Origin: Plantactinospora alkalitolerans
GTDB lineage: Bacteria > Actinomycetota > Actinomycetes > Mycobacteriales > Micromonosporaceae
Assembly: GCF_015690345.1 (NCBI RefSeq)
Contig: NZ_JADPUN010000129.1
Location: forward strand, 1-36,967
Reading direction: 5' to 3'
Length of the DNA: 36,967 bases
Part shown: one piece after another, positions 15,202 through 22,396 of the stretch
Position numbering within the stretch: position 1 is the first letter of the stretch
How the letters are laid out: every line of letters starts with the position of its first letter
The notes under the pieces: generated by a model
Told to the model about the DNA's origin: nothing
What the model saw: only the letters and a program-made list of their open reading frames with translations
Databases searched by the model: none
Position numbers and translations under genes: made by a program

Positions 15202-17783
15202 CCGGCATCCAGAGAGTCGTTGGGGTCGTCGGCTTGCGCGCCGGCTGCGGTCAGGTCGCGGGCGCGGAAGGCAGTGGACCAGACGCGGTGGAAGTAGTCC
15301 TGCGGTTTGCGTAGATCGAGCGCGAGGGCGTCATCGAGGAGACCGAGCCCAGCCAGGGCCTTCTCCAGCCCGTCGATGGCCCGGGCGGTCGGCTCGAAGT
15401 GCTGGTGCAGATAGTCGGCGGTGGGGTCGTCGGGGGCGCCTTCGGCCAGCAGCCGCCACTGTTCGCGTTTGCGCCGCCAGTAGAGCAGGTCGGCGCCGGA
15501 CAGCACGAACTTGTCGCAGTTGTGACAGTCCAGGTTCCACGGGCAGGCGCCGCCATCGACGACGGGTTGGAAGGTGCAGAACCCGCCTTCGGCGGGCGTG
15601 CTGCGTCGCGACAGGTCGATCGCGAGGGCCAGCGCCTCGGCTTGGGTCAGCGGCGACGTGTCGGTGGTCAGTAGCTCGCCGGGGTTGGCGGTCCCGGGTC
15701 CGGCGACCCACACGTGCTGCAACACCTGTTCCAGGTCGGAGTGGGCCAGATGTACGTAATGCTCGGCCATCCGGTCGGAGACCTGGCCGAGGTAGCGGCG
15801 GATGTGGGTCAGAGTTGCGCCCTGGCGCAGCAGGTTCGTGGCCAGAGTGTGCCGGGCCTGATGCGGCACCCAATGACCAAGGTCGATCTCTGTGACCCAG
15901 GCGCGGAACGGGCCGTAGAACCACTCCTTGGACAGTGACACCGTCCCCAGGGGGTTGCGGTACGGGCTCGGGAACAGGGCCAGCCGGGCGCGCTGCTCGC
16001 CGACCGGCTGGTAGCCGTGGCGGGCGGTGAAGCGTTCCAGCGTCTTGGCCTGCCTCGTCTCCAACCGGCCGTAGACGCGTTCCGGGATGCGGATGGCGGC
16101 GTCGAAGTTACCCACCTTGGTTTGGTCGTGCCAGAACATCGCCAACCCGCCATAGCGGCCCAGGCAGTCCCAGCGCACCTCCAGCACCTCACCGATGCGC
16201 CGACCTGTGGCAATCAGCGTCTCCCAGATGTCACGCACGCCGTGACCGGCCGAGTCATGGTGCTCGGCGAGCCGGCGCAGGTTCGTCTCGTCGGCCAGCG
16301 CACGCGCGACCTCATCCGGAAACGGCCGCCGGGCCCGCACCGGAAGCCCTTCACAAGCCGGCAGTGCGGTGACGAACTGCCGGTCCAGGCCGAGCCGGTC
16401 GGCGGCACCGCTGTCCAGGGCGTCGCGCATCACCGTGCGTACGCCGTTGAAGACCAAGCCGCGGGTGGTGGCGGTGACCGTCGAAGGCTTGCCGCCAGCC
16501 TTGGTGATGCCCAGCGACGGCAGTCCGTCGCGTTCACGGCGGCGTTGGTCGGCGACGAACCGGCCCATGTGCTCGCCGCGCAGCACCGTAGGGTCGTGCC
16601 CGCCGCCCAGGGCATCGACCGCGAGGAAGGCGCCCAGCTCAACGCACGCGCGCCGCAGGTTGTCGAAGCTGCCGGCGGTGCGCGGGCAGCGCGGCGACTG
16701 CAACAGCCCGGCCAGGTAGTCCCAGGCCAGATCCCGCAACCAGCGTTGCGGGATCGCAGTCAGGTCGAAACGGCTGGTGCGCCGCGGGAACCGAACCCCG
16801 AAGTGCTCGGTGTCCAGCATCCCGGTCTCGCGGGCATCGGCCGGGGTGCGGTAGATGCGCCACAACTCCCGGGCGATCTCCCCGCCGATACGACGGACGC
16901 AGCGGTCAGCGTTGTCCATCCCGAGGTCGGCCAAGGAGTTCATGCCGGCGGCGCGGCAGGTGTTGACCAGCTTCTGGATCGACCCGACGTCCCAGCGGGT
17001 CGGTCGTGGCTGCTGCGTGTGCGCGAACAGGCCCCACTGCAACTCCGCCCGCAGCAACATGCGTAGCCCACGCGAGTTCACCTGTGCCGGCCACGGCATC
17101 GGCTCCGCACTCGCGCACCAGCGCCGGAACGCCCGCTCGTCCTGATAGGACACGGGAGTCGGCCTGCCGTGTTGCTCGTAGCACTGGGACCACGCCGGCG
17201 GCAGCGCAGCCGAACCAGGGGTGCCGGCCTTGCGGTACCGCGTCTCGTGGCCGAAACACAACCCCAGCGGCGAGTCGGCCGGGCTCGGGCACACCGCGAC
17301 CACGCAGCCACCGAAGCCCGCGTACGGCTGTTGCCCCGCAACCCAGCCCGCGAAGGCTGCCTCGTCCAGGACACCCCGGCGTTTCCACCGGCTCAGGTGC
17401 CGATGGCACAGCCGCCACCGGGTGTGCGCCGCCGGTCGGTCCGGGCAGATCCGGCACGCCGCCTCCTCCACCCACTCCGACGGTGCCAGCGGCTCCGCCG
17501 CCGCAAGGAACGCGGCCTTACCGACGCCGCGCCGGCTGGCCTGGCCCCACGCCCGCATATGCACCGAGCACATGTCCGTCCCGCTGGACCGAACCCGCTC
17601 ACAGGCGGGCACCACGCACCACCACCGGTAGGTGGAATGGTCACGAGGAATCCGGATCACGTCGGTGCGGAACATCGGGTCGAAGGACGGCGCACTGATC
17701 AGGACGGTGAGGATCTCCAGCCGGTCCCGGCCCACCCGGTCCGGTCGCGAAGGCTCCGGTAGCAGCGCGAGGGTCGCGGTCAC
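15198..17783 (-). CDS. tnpB: Tn554-type tyrosine recombinase TnpB
   Basis: An 861-aa site-specific recombinase. The frame remains open to 18362, but GTG at 17783 overlaps the tnpA stop as GTGA and gives a sensible N-terminus. The first 200 residues carry several Cys/His pairs (CSVHMRAWG, CRICPDRPAAHTRWRLCHRH, CFGHETRY) that look like zinc ribbons. The catalytic domain has Arg in ATGRRIGEVLEVRWD (about 528), HxxR in PHQARHTLATNLL (about 641) and Tyr in MAEHYVHL (about 675). A C-terminal cysteine cluster follows (CPWNLDCHNC). It acts with TnpA on the element ends and the 6-bp core. Confidence 0.9.
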   Translation of the reverse strand: MTATLALLPEPSRPDRVGRDRLEILTVLISAPSFDPMFRTDVIRIPRDHSTYRWWCVVPACERVRSSGTDMCSVHMRAWGQASRRGVGKAAFLAAAEPLAPSEWVEEAACRICPDRPAAHTRWRLCHRHLSRWKRRGVLDEAAFAGWVAGQQPYAGFGGCVVAVCPSPADSPLGLCFGHETRYRKAGTPGSAALPPAWSQCYEQHGRPTPVSYQDERAFRRWCASAEPMPWPAQVNSRGLRMLLRAELQWGLFAHTQQPRPTRWDVGSIQKLVNTCRAAGMNSLADLGMDNADRCVRRIGGEIARELWRIYRTPADARETGMLDTEHFGVRFPRRTSRFDLTAIPQRWLRDLAWDYLAGLLQSPRCPRTAGSFDNLRRACVELGAFLAVDALGGGHDPTVLRGEHMGRFVADQRRRERDGLPSLGITKAGGKPSTVTATTRGLVFNGVRTVMRDALDSGAADRLGLDRQFVTALPACEGLPVRARRPFPDEVARALADETNLRRLAEHHDSAGHGVRDIWETLIATGRRIGEVLEVRWDCLGRYGGLAMFWHDQTKVGNFDAAIRIPERVYGRLETRQAKTLERFTARHGYQPVGEQRARLALFPSPYRNPLGTVSLSKEWFYGPFRAWVTEIDLGHWVPHQARHTLATNLLRQGATLTHIRRYLGQVSDRMAEHYVHLAHSDLEQVLQHVWVAGPGTANPGELLTTDTSPLTQAEALALAIDLSRRSTPAEGGFCTFQPVVDGGACPWNLDCHNCDKFVLSGADLLYWRRKREQWRLLAEGAPDDPTADYLHQHFEPTARAIDGLEKALAGLGLLDDALALDLRKPQDYFHRVWSTAFRARDLTAAGAQADDPNDSLDAG

Positions 17784-18961
17784 CGCAACTCGCCCCAGAC
17801 CGTGCGCAGCGCGGCGTCGAACGCCGGGTCGTGCACGTCGACGTGCGCGTAGATCTCGTCCACGACGGACGTTGAGGACCAGCCTCCGGCGTCGCGGGCG
17901 ATGACCAGATTCCCGCCAGCCGCATCGAGCACGGCGCTGGCGAAGCTGTGCCGGAACGAGTGGGGTTTCACCGCGCCGAGGCCAGCCCGACGTCCCGCGC
18001 GAGCCAGCATCCGCCGCGCTGCCACCGGCGCCCACGGCTGCCCATGGCCAGGGCCGTGCAGCTGGACCAGCAGCATGCCATGCCCGGCAACGCTGCGCGG
18101 GTACTCGCTGGTGACGTACTCGAAGTAGGTGTGGACCATCGCCGGGCTCACCCGCTTGACCAGCCCGCCGGTCACCGTACCGTCCTCGAAGCGCCACGGA
18201 TGCTTGGTCTTCGCCTCCGCCCGGTTCGGGTTGCCCGGCCGGTGGCACACGTGCACATGCGGCGAGCGGCACTGCCCGCACCTGGCGTTCTCGCGAAGGT
18301 GTAGGTCCAGCAGGTGCAACCCACACAACTCGCCGATGCGCAGCCCGCCGTCGGCCAACCACGTCACCACCATCCGGTCCCGGGCCGTCCTCACCTCAGC
18401 CCGCAGCCGTTCCCGCGCGCCCTCGGGCAGCATCTTCGGATGCCGGCGGTGCGGCCCGCGCGGAGCCAACGGATTCGCCGGCATCCCGGCCTTCACGTGG
18501 CCCAGAAACGAGCGGCGCCGATCGGCCCGCGACGGCAGTCGGGTCCGGCCCAGCTGCCCGCCGAGCTCACCGTTAACCCCCAGCGACGCCTGATGCAGGT
18601 AGAAGCCCTTCAGACACGCCGCCGCCGTCGACAACGCCGAGCGCCCGTACGGACGCTTGCCCTCCCGCCATGGCTGCCCCAGCGGCATGCGGACCTCGGC
18701 CCCGACCAGACCCATGTACCGCTCAAGATCCCGCAGGCCGACCGCTGCCAGCGGCAGACACTCCCGATCCAGCCACCGCAGATGATCGACCAGCAGATAG
18801 GCATAGGTCCGCTGGGTGCCGGAGCCGTCATGCCGGCGCAGGAACCGGTCCGCCTCCAAATGGAGGTTGCCCTCCGGGTAGACGATCGTCCACGCTCGAC
18901 TCCCGTCACCCCGCCTGATCTCTTGAACCCGGAAATCTCCGACCACAACAGTACGAGCCAC
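17780..18961 (-). CDS. tnpA: Tn554-type tyrosine recombinase TnpA
   Basis: A 393-aa recombinase. The N-terminal SAM-like domain (about 35-125) precedes a catalytic domain with Arg208 in GGLRIGELCGL, His334 and Arg337 in HSFRHSF, Trp361 in the fourth position and nucleophile Tyr371 in EIYAHVD. An inserted Cys/His stretch (CGQCRSPHVHVCH, about 228-240) is seen in Tn554-like TnpA proteins. GTG at 18961 is chosen because the overlapping ATG at 18963 is out of frame. First gene of the trio, 112 bp inside the right terminal repeat, so its promoter must lie in the terminal region containing the 12-bp subterminal repeat. Confidence 0.9.
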   Translation of the reverse strand: MARTVVVGDFRVQEIRRGDGSRAWTIVYPEGNLHLEADRFLRRHDGSGTQRTYAYLLVDHLRWLDRECLPLAAVGLRDLERYMGLVGAEVRMPLGQPWREGKRPYGRSALSTAAACLKGFYLHQASLGVNGELGGQLGRTRLPSRADRRRSFLGHVKAGMPANPLAPRGPHRRHPKMLPEGARERLRAEVRTARDRMVVTWLADGGLRIGELCGLHLLDLHLRENARCGQCRSPHVHVCHRPGNPNRAEAKTKHPWRFEDGTVTGGLVKRVSPAMVHTYFEYVTSEYPRSVAGHGMLLVQLHGPGHGQPWAPVAARRMLARAGRRAGLGAVKPHSFRHSFASAVLDAAGGNLVIARDAGGWSSTSVVDEIYAHVDVHDPAFDAALRTVWGELR

Positions 18962-19005
18962 ATGCCCTCCACCCCGACGCCGCGACAGGTCGGACGTGCC
19001 GGACC

Positions 19006-19016
19006 CGGTCGGTAAA
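19006..19016 (-). repeat. subterminal copy of the element's end repeat
   Basis: TTTACCGACCG on the minus strand, in the same orientation as the right terminal repeat and 69 bp inside it. I found no such second copy near the left end. It could be an accessory recombinase binding site that makes the two ends unequal, or overlap the tnpA promoter. Confidence 0.6.
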
Positions 19017-19072
19017 CGAGCACGGGACGTCCTTGGTCACAAGCCAGGGCGAACGTCGCGGACAGTCCTACC

Positions 19073-19085
19073 CGCGGTCGGTAAA
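19073..19085 (-). repeat. right terminal inverted repeat of the Tn554-like element
   Basis: Reads TTTACCGACCGCG on the minus strand, going into the element from the creatininase 5' half. The host-side core is GTTGAA (19086-19091, plus strand). It differs from the left core GTTGGA at one position. Confidence 0.85.
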
Positions 19086-19440
19086 GTTGAACAGCACGTA
19101 GCTCCCGCCATGGCCGTTGACCACGATCGACCGCTCGACACCCGACCCGCGCAGCGACTCGGCGATGTCGGTGATGATGCCTGCCAGGGTGGACGAGCGG
19201 ATACTCACCGAGCCTGGCCAGCCGGTGTTCCTGTGAGCAACTGATGGTCACGGGAGGCAGAAGCATCAAGTCGTAGGCGGTGGCAGCAGCTTTCGCGATG
19301 GCGCAGGCGACGATCGTGACCGTGACCAGGGGTAGATGATCTCCGTGTTGCTCAAAACTGCCATTGGGTAACACGGCGACGTCCGCGGCGCGGTTAGCCT
19401 CTTCCGTGGTCGTCGCGGCGGTGACCAAATCCATGATCAC
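19086..19440 (-). pseudogene. creatininase-family amidohydrolase, 5' half (split and frameshifted)
   Basis: The resident gene starts at GTG 19440 or ATG 19434 and reads DLVTAATTTEEANRAADVAV, LPNGSFEQHGDHLPLVTVT and PPVTISCSQEHR. A one-base shift near 19220 then moves the sequence to another frame, which continues VSIRSSTLAGIITDIAESLR and IVVNGHGGSYVLFN up to the insertion point. Two lesions are visible besides the split: the frameshift, and TVT where the intact cargo copy has TDT, i.e. loss of the metal-ligand Asp. The gene is therefore dead. Before insertion it headed the operon now continuing at 8399-7080. Confidence 0.88.
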
Positions 19441-19476
19441 AGTCTGACCGTCGAGGCAACGAGAGAGGAGGAATCC

Positions 19477-19637
19477 TTGAACCCGTCCACCTCGACGGAG
19501 GTCGTCCTCCCGGCGGTCCGGGCATGCAACTGGTTAAGGGTGCGCATCGCACGTGTGGAAGATGTCGCGGCGGTCAGAGTCAATACTCGGCTTCCGTTCA
19601 GTACCCGCCTCGGTCAGCCGGTTCGGGGCCGTCGCCG
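19477..19637 (+). other. possible truncated ORF with strong ribosome binding site
   Basis: GAGAGGAGG lies 5 nt before a TTG at 19477. The frame reads NPSTSTEVVLPAVRACNWLR and a further 30 or so plausible codons before overlapping the convergent acetyltransferase gene antisense to its end at 19824. No motif is recognised. It is either the start of a truncated gene or chance; only 36 bp separate it from the divergent creatininase start. Confidence 0.25.
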
Positions 19638-20186
19638 TCACTTTAGATCGAGCACCATCGCGTCGTACACGGGTGCGTCGTTGAACGGTTGTAAGCGGCC
19701 CAGCTTGTACCAGCCCCATAAACGATACGCGGAGCGAGCGGGAATGTTATCGGGCAACACAAGCAGGGTTGCTCGTTCTTCTGGCCGACCGGCGAGCAGA
19801 GCGTCGTGTAAGAGTTTGGCATAACCACGTCGCCGGAACGCCTCACGGACCATGATCTCGTTCAGCGCGAACGTACGCCGCCCATCTTCGGTCAGCAGGG
19901 CGGGTTCGACGTCGTCTCGGAGACCCGACCACCACCGCGACCCTTGCGGCAGGGCGTAGCCCAATGCATAGCCGATGAGTTGGTCCTCGATGCGGCCGGC
20001 CACGGCTGAGAAGCCATCGCGCGAGGCATACGCAACGAGCCGATCCCAGTATCGTGGGACGGAAAAGAACGGGGTCTCGAGCTGTTCCTCGTAGACCTCG
20101 GTGTAGACCGCTAACAGTTCATCGCGATGCCTGTGCAGGTCTGCTGATTCGAGGCGCTCGACTGTAGTTGGCGTACTGGCTGTCAC
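19638..20186 (-). CDS. GNAT-family N-acetyltransferase
   Basis: A 182-aa acetyl-CoA-dependent transferase. The GNAT core includes GRIEDQLIGYALGYALP (beta4 region), ALNEIMVREAFRRRGYAKLL with the acetyl-CoA loop R-R-x-G-Y/A, and LLVLPDNIPARSAYRLWGWY, the usual N-x-A-x-x-x-Y end. The frame is open to 20546, but GTG at 20186 overlaps the upstream regulator stop as GTGA, so that start is preferred. It is coupled to the HTH-TPR regulator, a frequent pairing in actinomycete genomes. Acceptor substrate unknown. Confidence 0.88.
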   Translation of the reverse strand: MTASTPTTVERLESADLHRHRDELLAVYTEVYEEQLETPFFSVPRYWDRLVAYASRDGFSAVAGRIEDQLIGYALGYALPQGSRWWSGLRDDVEPALLTEDGRRTFALNEIMVREAFRRRGYAKLLHDALLAGRPEERATLLVLPDNIPARSAYRLWGWYKLGRLQPFNDAPVYDAMVLDLK

Positions 20187-21619
20187 TGGGGCCCCGCCAC
20201 GCTGGGGTAACGGGCAAGGAAGCCGGCGACGGCGGGAATCTCTGGGTACGCGGCGAGTTGGTGGGCGACGGCCTCCAACTCGGCGTTGACCCGCCAGCTC
20301 GCCACCTCCTCGGCTAGGTCGTCGAGTGCCTCGTTCGCAGCGTCCGCTGCGCCATCTGGCGCGCCGGCCGTGAGACGAGCGCGGGCCAGGCGCACCCGGT
20401 AGAGGGCACGGTTCCGTGCGTACCGATCGTCGTATCCAGCGATTGCCCGTTCGAGTAGCGTCTGGGCTTGGGTGGTCCGGCCAAGTTCGACTGCGCAGGT
20501 CCCTTCGATGCCGTCCAATTCGGCTGGACTGAGGAAGGTGCACCACTGCTCGGTTGGCTTGTCACCGTCGCGGTCGAGCACGCGCCTTGCCAGGCGGATC
20601 GCCGTGTCGGTGCCGCTCTGATCGGCCATCAATGCCGAGGCGATCGCCTTTCGGAGTTGCGGGACCGCACCCAACCTTGGAGGGCCGCCGATGGTCGATG
20701 TCGCATTCTCCGCTGCGGAAGCAAACCGGGATGCCTCGCGCGGCCGAGCAAGGGCATTTGCCTGGAGTGCCAGGTATGACAGCGTTGCCGTCTCTACCTC
20801 TCGGTCGCTGGCCTGGCGGGCGAGGGCTAACGCGTCGGTGAAGCAGTTCCGGGCGATCGTGTGCTCGCCCGCGTCGAGGGCCAGCCATCCAGCACACATC
20901 TGCACCCGACCTGTAGCTTTGAGGAGGTGACCCTCGACTGTGCCGGTGTACGTGCCTTGTTCCAACATGGCATAGCCGTCGTTGACTTTCGCGGTGGCTG
21001 CCTGCCACAGGCTGTCGCCGCCGTGGCGATAGTCCAGTCCGTACAGGCGCACGGCGGCTTTCGAGAGCCGCTCCGCATCGTGAGCGCCCACCCTGCCAGC
21101 ATGGGCAACGGATGATCTTCCGACTCCAGTGCTGGCAACCGCCGCTGCCGTTGCGCCCCACTTGACCAGAGTTCTCCGCCTCATGTCGTCAAACGCTACT
21201 CCGGGGAGGTCGTTCGGGACACCACTGATCTCAGCGCATCCGGCTGCGGTACTCCTCGCGACCGGATCCGGCACTGCCCCGTAGCCCGACTGCGCAATCT
21301 GCCTTGACCATGTATCAATGTCTCCCCACCGCGCCCGCGCCGCGCCTGCGGCCCTTTCGGCCTGAAACTGCCGCTCCAGCTCCTGGAAGCGGCCATAGGC
21401 CAAGATCAGTTCACCACCGGCCCGAAGCAATGCGTCGCACCTGGCCCAGAAAGTGTGGTCGACGACCTGAGCGCCGCGCTCAACCCCCGCAATCGTGCTG
21501 CGCGAGGAGGGTACCGATCGAGCCAGGTCGAGCTGCGTGAGCTTACGTGTGGTTCGCCAGCCTGCAAGCTTCCTCCCGAGTTCCTTCTTGGCGGTGTCGA
21601 CGTCCTGGGAATTGATCAC
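20183..21619 (-). CDS. HTH (XRE-type) regulator with TPR-like repeats
   Basis: A 478-aa regulator. The N-terminal helix-turn-helix spans about 14-55 (LAGWRTTRKLTQLDLARSV, SSRSTIAGVERG). A linker follows, and from about 190 a helical TPR-like array with repeated A/L patterns (GHLLKATGRVQMCAGWLALD, ARNCFTDALALARQASDREV). It resembles the large HTH-TPR regulators common in Streptomyces and Micromonospora. An internal TVVKWGATAAA-like segment (LVKWGATAAAVAST) precedes the TPR part. Coupled to the downstream acetyltransferase. Probably a DNA-binding regulator; target unknown. Confidence 0.85.
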   Translation of the reverse strand: MINSQDVDTAKKELGRKLAGWRTTRKLTQLDLARSVPSSRSTIAGVERGAQVVDHTFWARCDALLRAGGELILAYGRFQELERQFQAERAAGAARARWGDIDTWSRQIAQSGYGAVPDPVARSTAAGCAEISGVPNDLPGVAFDDMRRRTLVKWGATAAAVASTGVGRSSVAHAGRVGAHDAERLSKAAVRLYGLDYRHGGDSLWQAATAKVNDGYAMLEQGTYTGTVEGHLLKATGRVQMCAGWLALDAGEHTIARNCFTDALALARQASDREVETATLSYLALQANALARPREASRFASAAENATSTIGGPPRLGAVPQLRKAIASALMADQSGTDTAIRLARRVLDRDGDKPTEQWCTFLSPAELDGIEGTCAVELGRTTQAQTLLERAIAGYDDRYARNRALYRVRLARARLTAGAPDGAADAANEALDDLAEEVASWRVNAELEAVAHQLAAYPEIPAVAGFLARYPSVAGPQ

Positions 21620-22396
21620 CGAACCGGGCCTCCCGCCGTGGAGGGAACTTGACGGTCATGTCGGACCTCCGCGTCGAGGCTGTCCGACACAGCGCATGGG
21701 CACCCTAACCGATTGTGGCGACGCGGGTCGGCCGATTAGGACGGCACTTCACGCATCGACCTCGACACATCATCGCCCACGCACTCCGGCTACTTTGATC
21801 AAGATAAGGAAAGAACCTCATGCAGCCTGATCGCGGCAGAGTCCGTGTCGGAGACGCTCGACACTTCGGTGTCGTCGAGGGGGTCCGACGTGGGGCTCTC
21901 GGCACACCCAGGTGAGTTCGCAGCTTCTGGGATGTCCGTCGTCCACGGCGCGCCGCAACCAACCAGCCTTCACCTGCGGCGCCGCCCGAGCCGATCTGGG
22001 TTCGGTTCGAGCGAGAGGGCGGCCCGCCCTGCAAGGACTCCCCCGTCCCAATATCTGGGCTTTGACGCCGACACGATGAGTCATGATCAAAACGCGCCTG
22101 GACAGGGTGAGCATCCGTCGGACGGAGCAGGACGCGAGGGACGCTCGTCGCACGAGCACTATCCGAGCACCCAGACGTCCACAAGGGACTGAAGCACAAA
22201 TGGACCGGCCCGTCGTTTCAGCACGTCAAGACCCTGTTTGATCTTGTGCGACCGACGGGATTCGGACCCCTAGACTCCTGTTCCGTAGTCAGATGGACAG
22301 CAATAGGGACAGTCGGCCACGGCCTTCCGCCTCTGCGTCTGTTGTCTACCTCGGCGACGGTCTGCGAAGTTGGGGGCAGGAGACAGTGGGGGGCTT
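21620..22396. other. non-coding stretch between the HTH-TPR regulator and the NACHT gene
   Basis: No supported gene in 777 bp. The divergent neighbours mean promoters for both should be here. AT-richer DNA occurs at about 21785-21825 and 22190-22250. Bases 22253-22275 resemble a tRNA T-arm (gggattcggaccccta) on the minus strand, but no cloverleaf can be drawn. It could be an old integration site for the downstream island, without proof. Confidence 0.35.

Larger units (their letters stand above)
8400..19085 (-). mobile_element. Tn554-like transposon (10,686 bp) inserted in a creatininase-family gene
   Basis: Boundaries come from three matching observations. First, 13-bp inverted repeats TTTACCGACCGCG lie at 8400-8412 and, inverted, at 19073-19085. 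Second, 6-bp near-identical cores sit immediately outside (GTTGGA 8394-8399; GTTGAA 19086-19091). Third, deleting the element plus one core rejoins the two creatininase halves in frame. The tnpA-tnpB-tnpC trio at the right end is the Tn554 arrangement. Tn554-family elements recombine through a 6-bp core that may differ between donor and target, which would explain the one-base mismatch. Cargo is an ABC export operon with a PadR regulator, DoxX-like and hydrolase genes, two decayed resistance-type genes, and a complete creatininase gene. All three recombinase genes look intact, so the element may still move. Confidence 0.88.

Noticed and set aside
17784-18362. Upstream extension of tnpB to 1054 codons
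   Set aside because: It overlaps tnpA almost entirely in another frame; the GTGA overlap at 17780-17783 gives a more credible start.
18610-19440. 276-codon frame running from the creatininase 5' half through the element end into tnpA
   Set aside because: Only the first 70 or so codons match creatininase; the rest is the result of the frameshift and reads antisense-free shadow over tnpA.
22226-22275. tRNA T-arm-like sequence (possible integration site)
   Set aside because: Only a T-arm-like stretch pairs imperfectly; no acceptor, D or anticodon arms could be drawn and no matching repeat was found near the integrase end.
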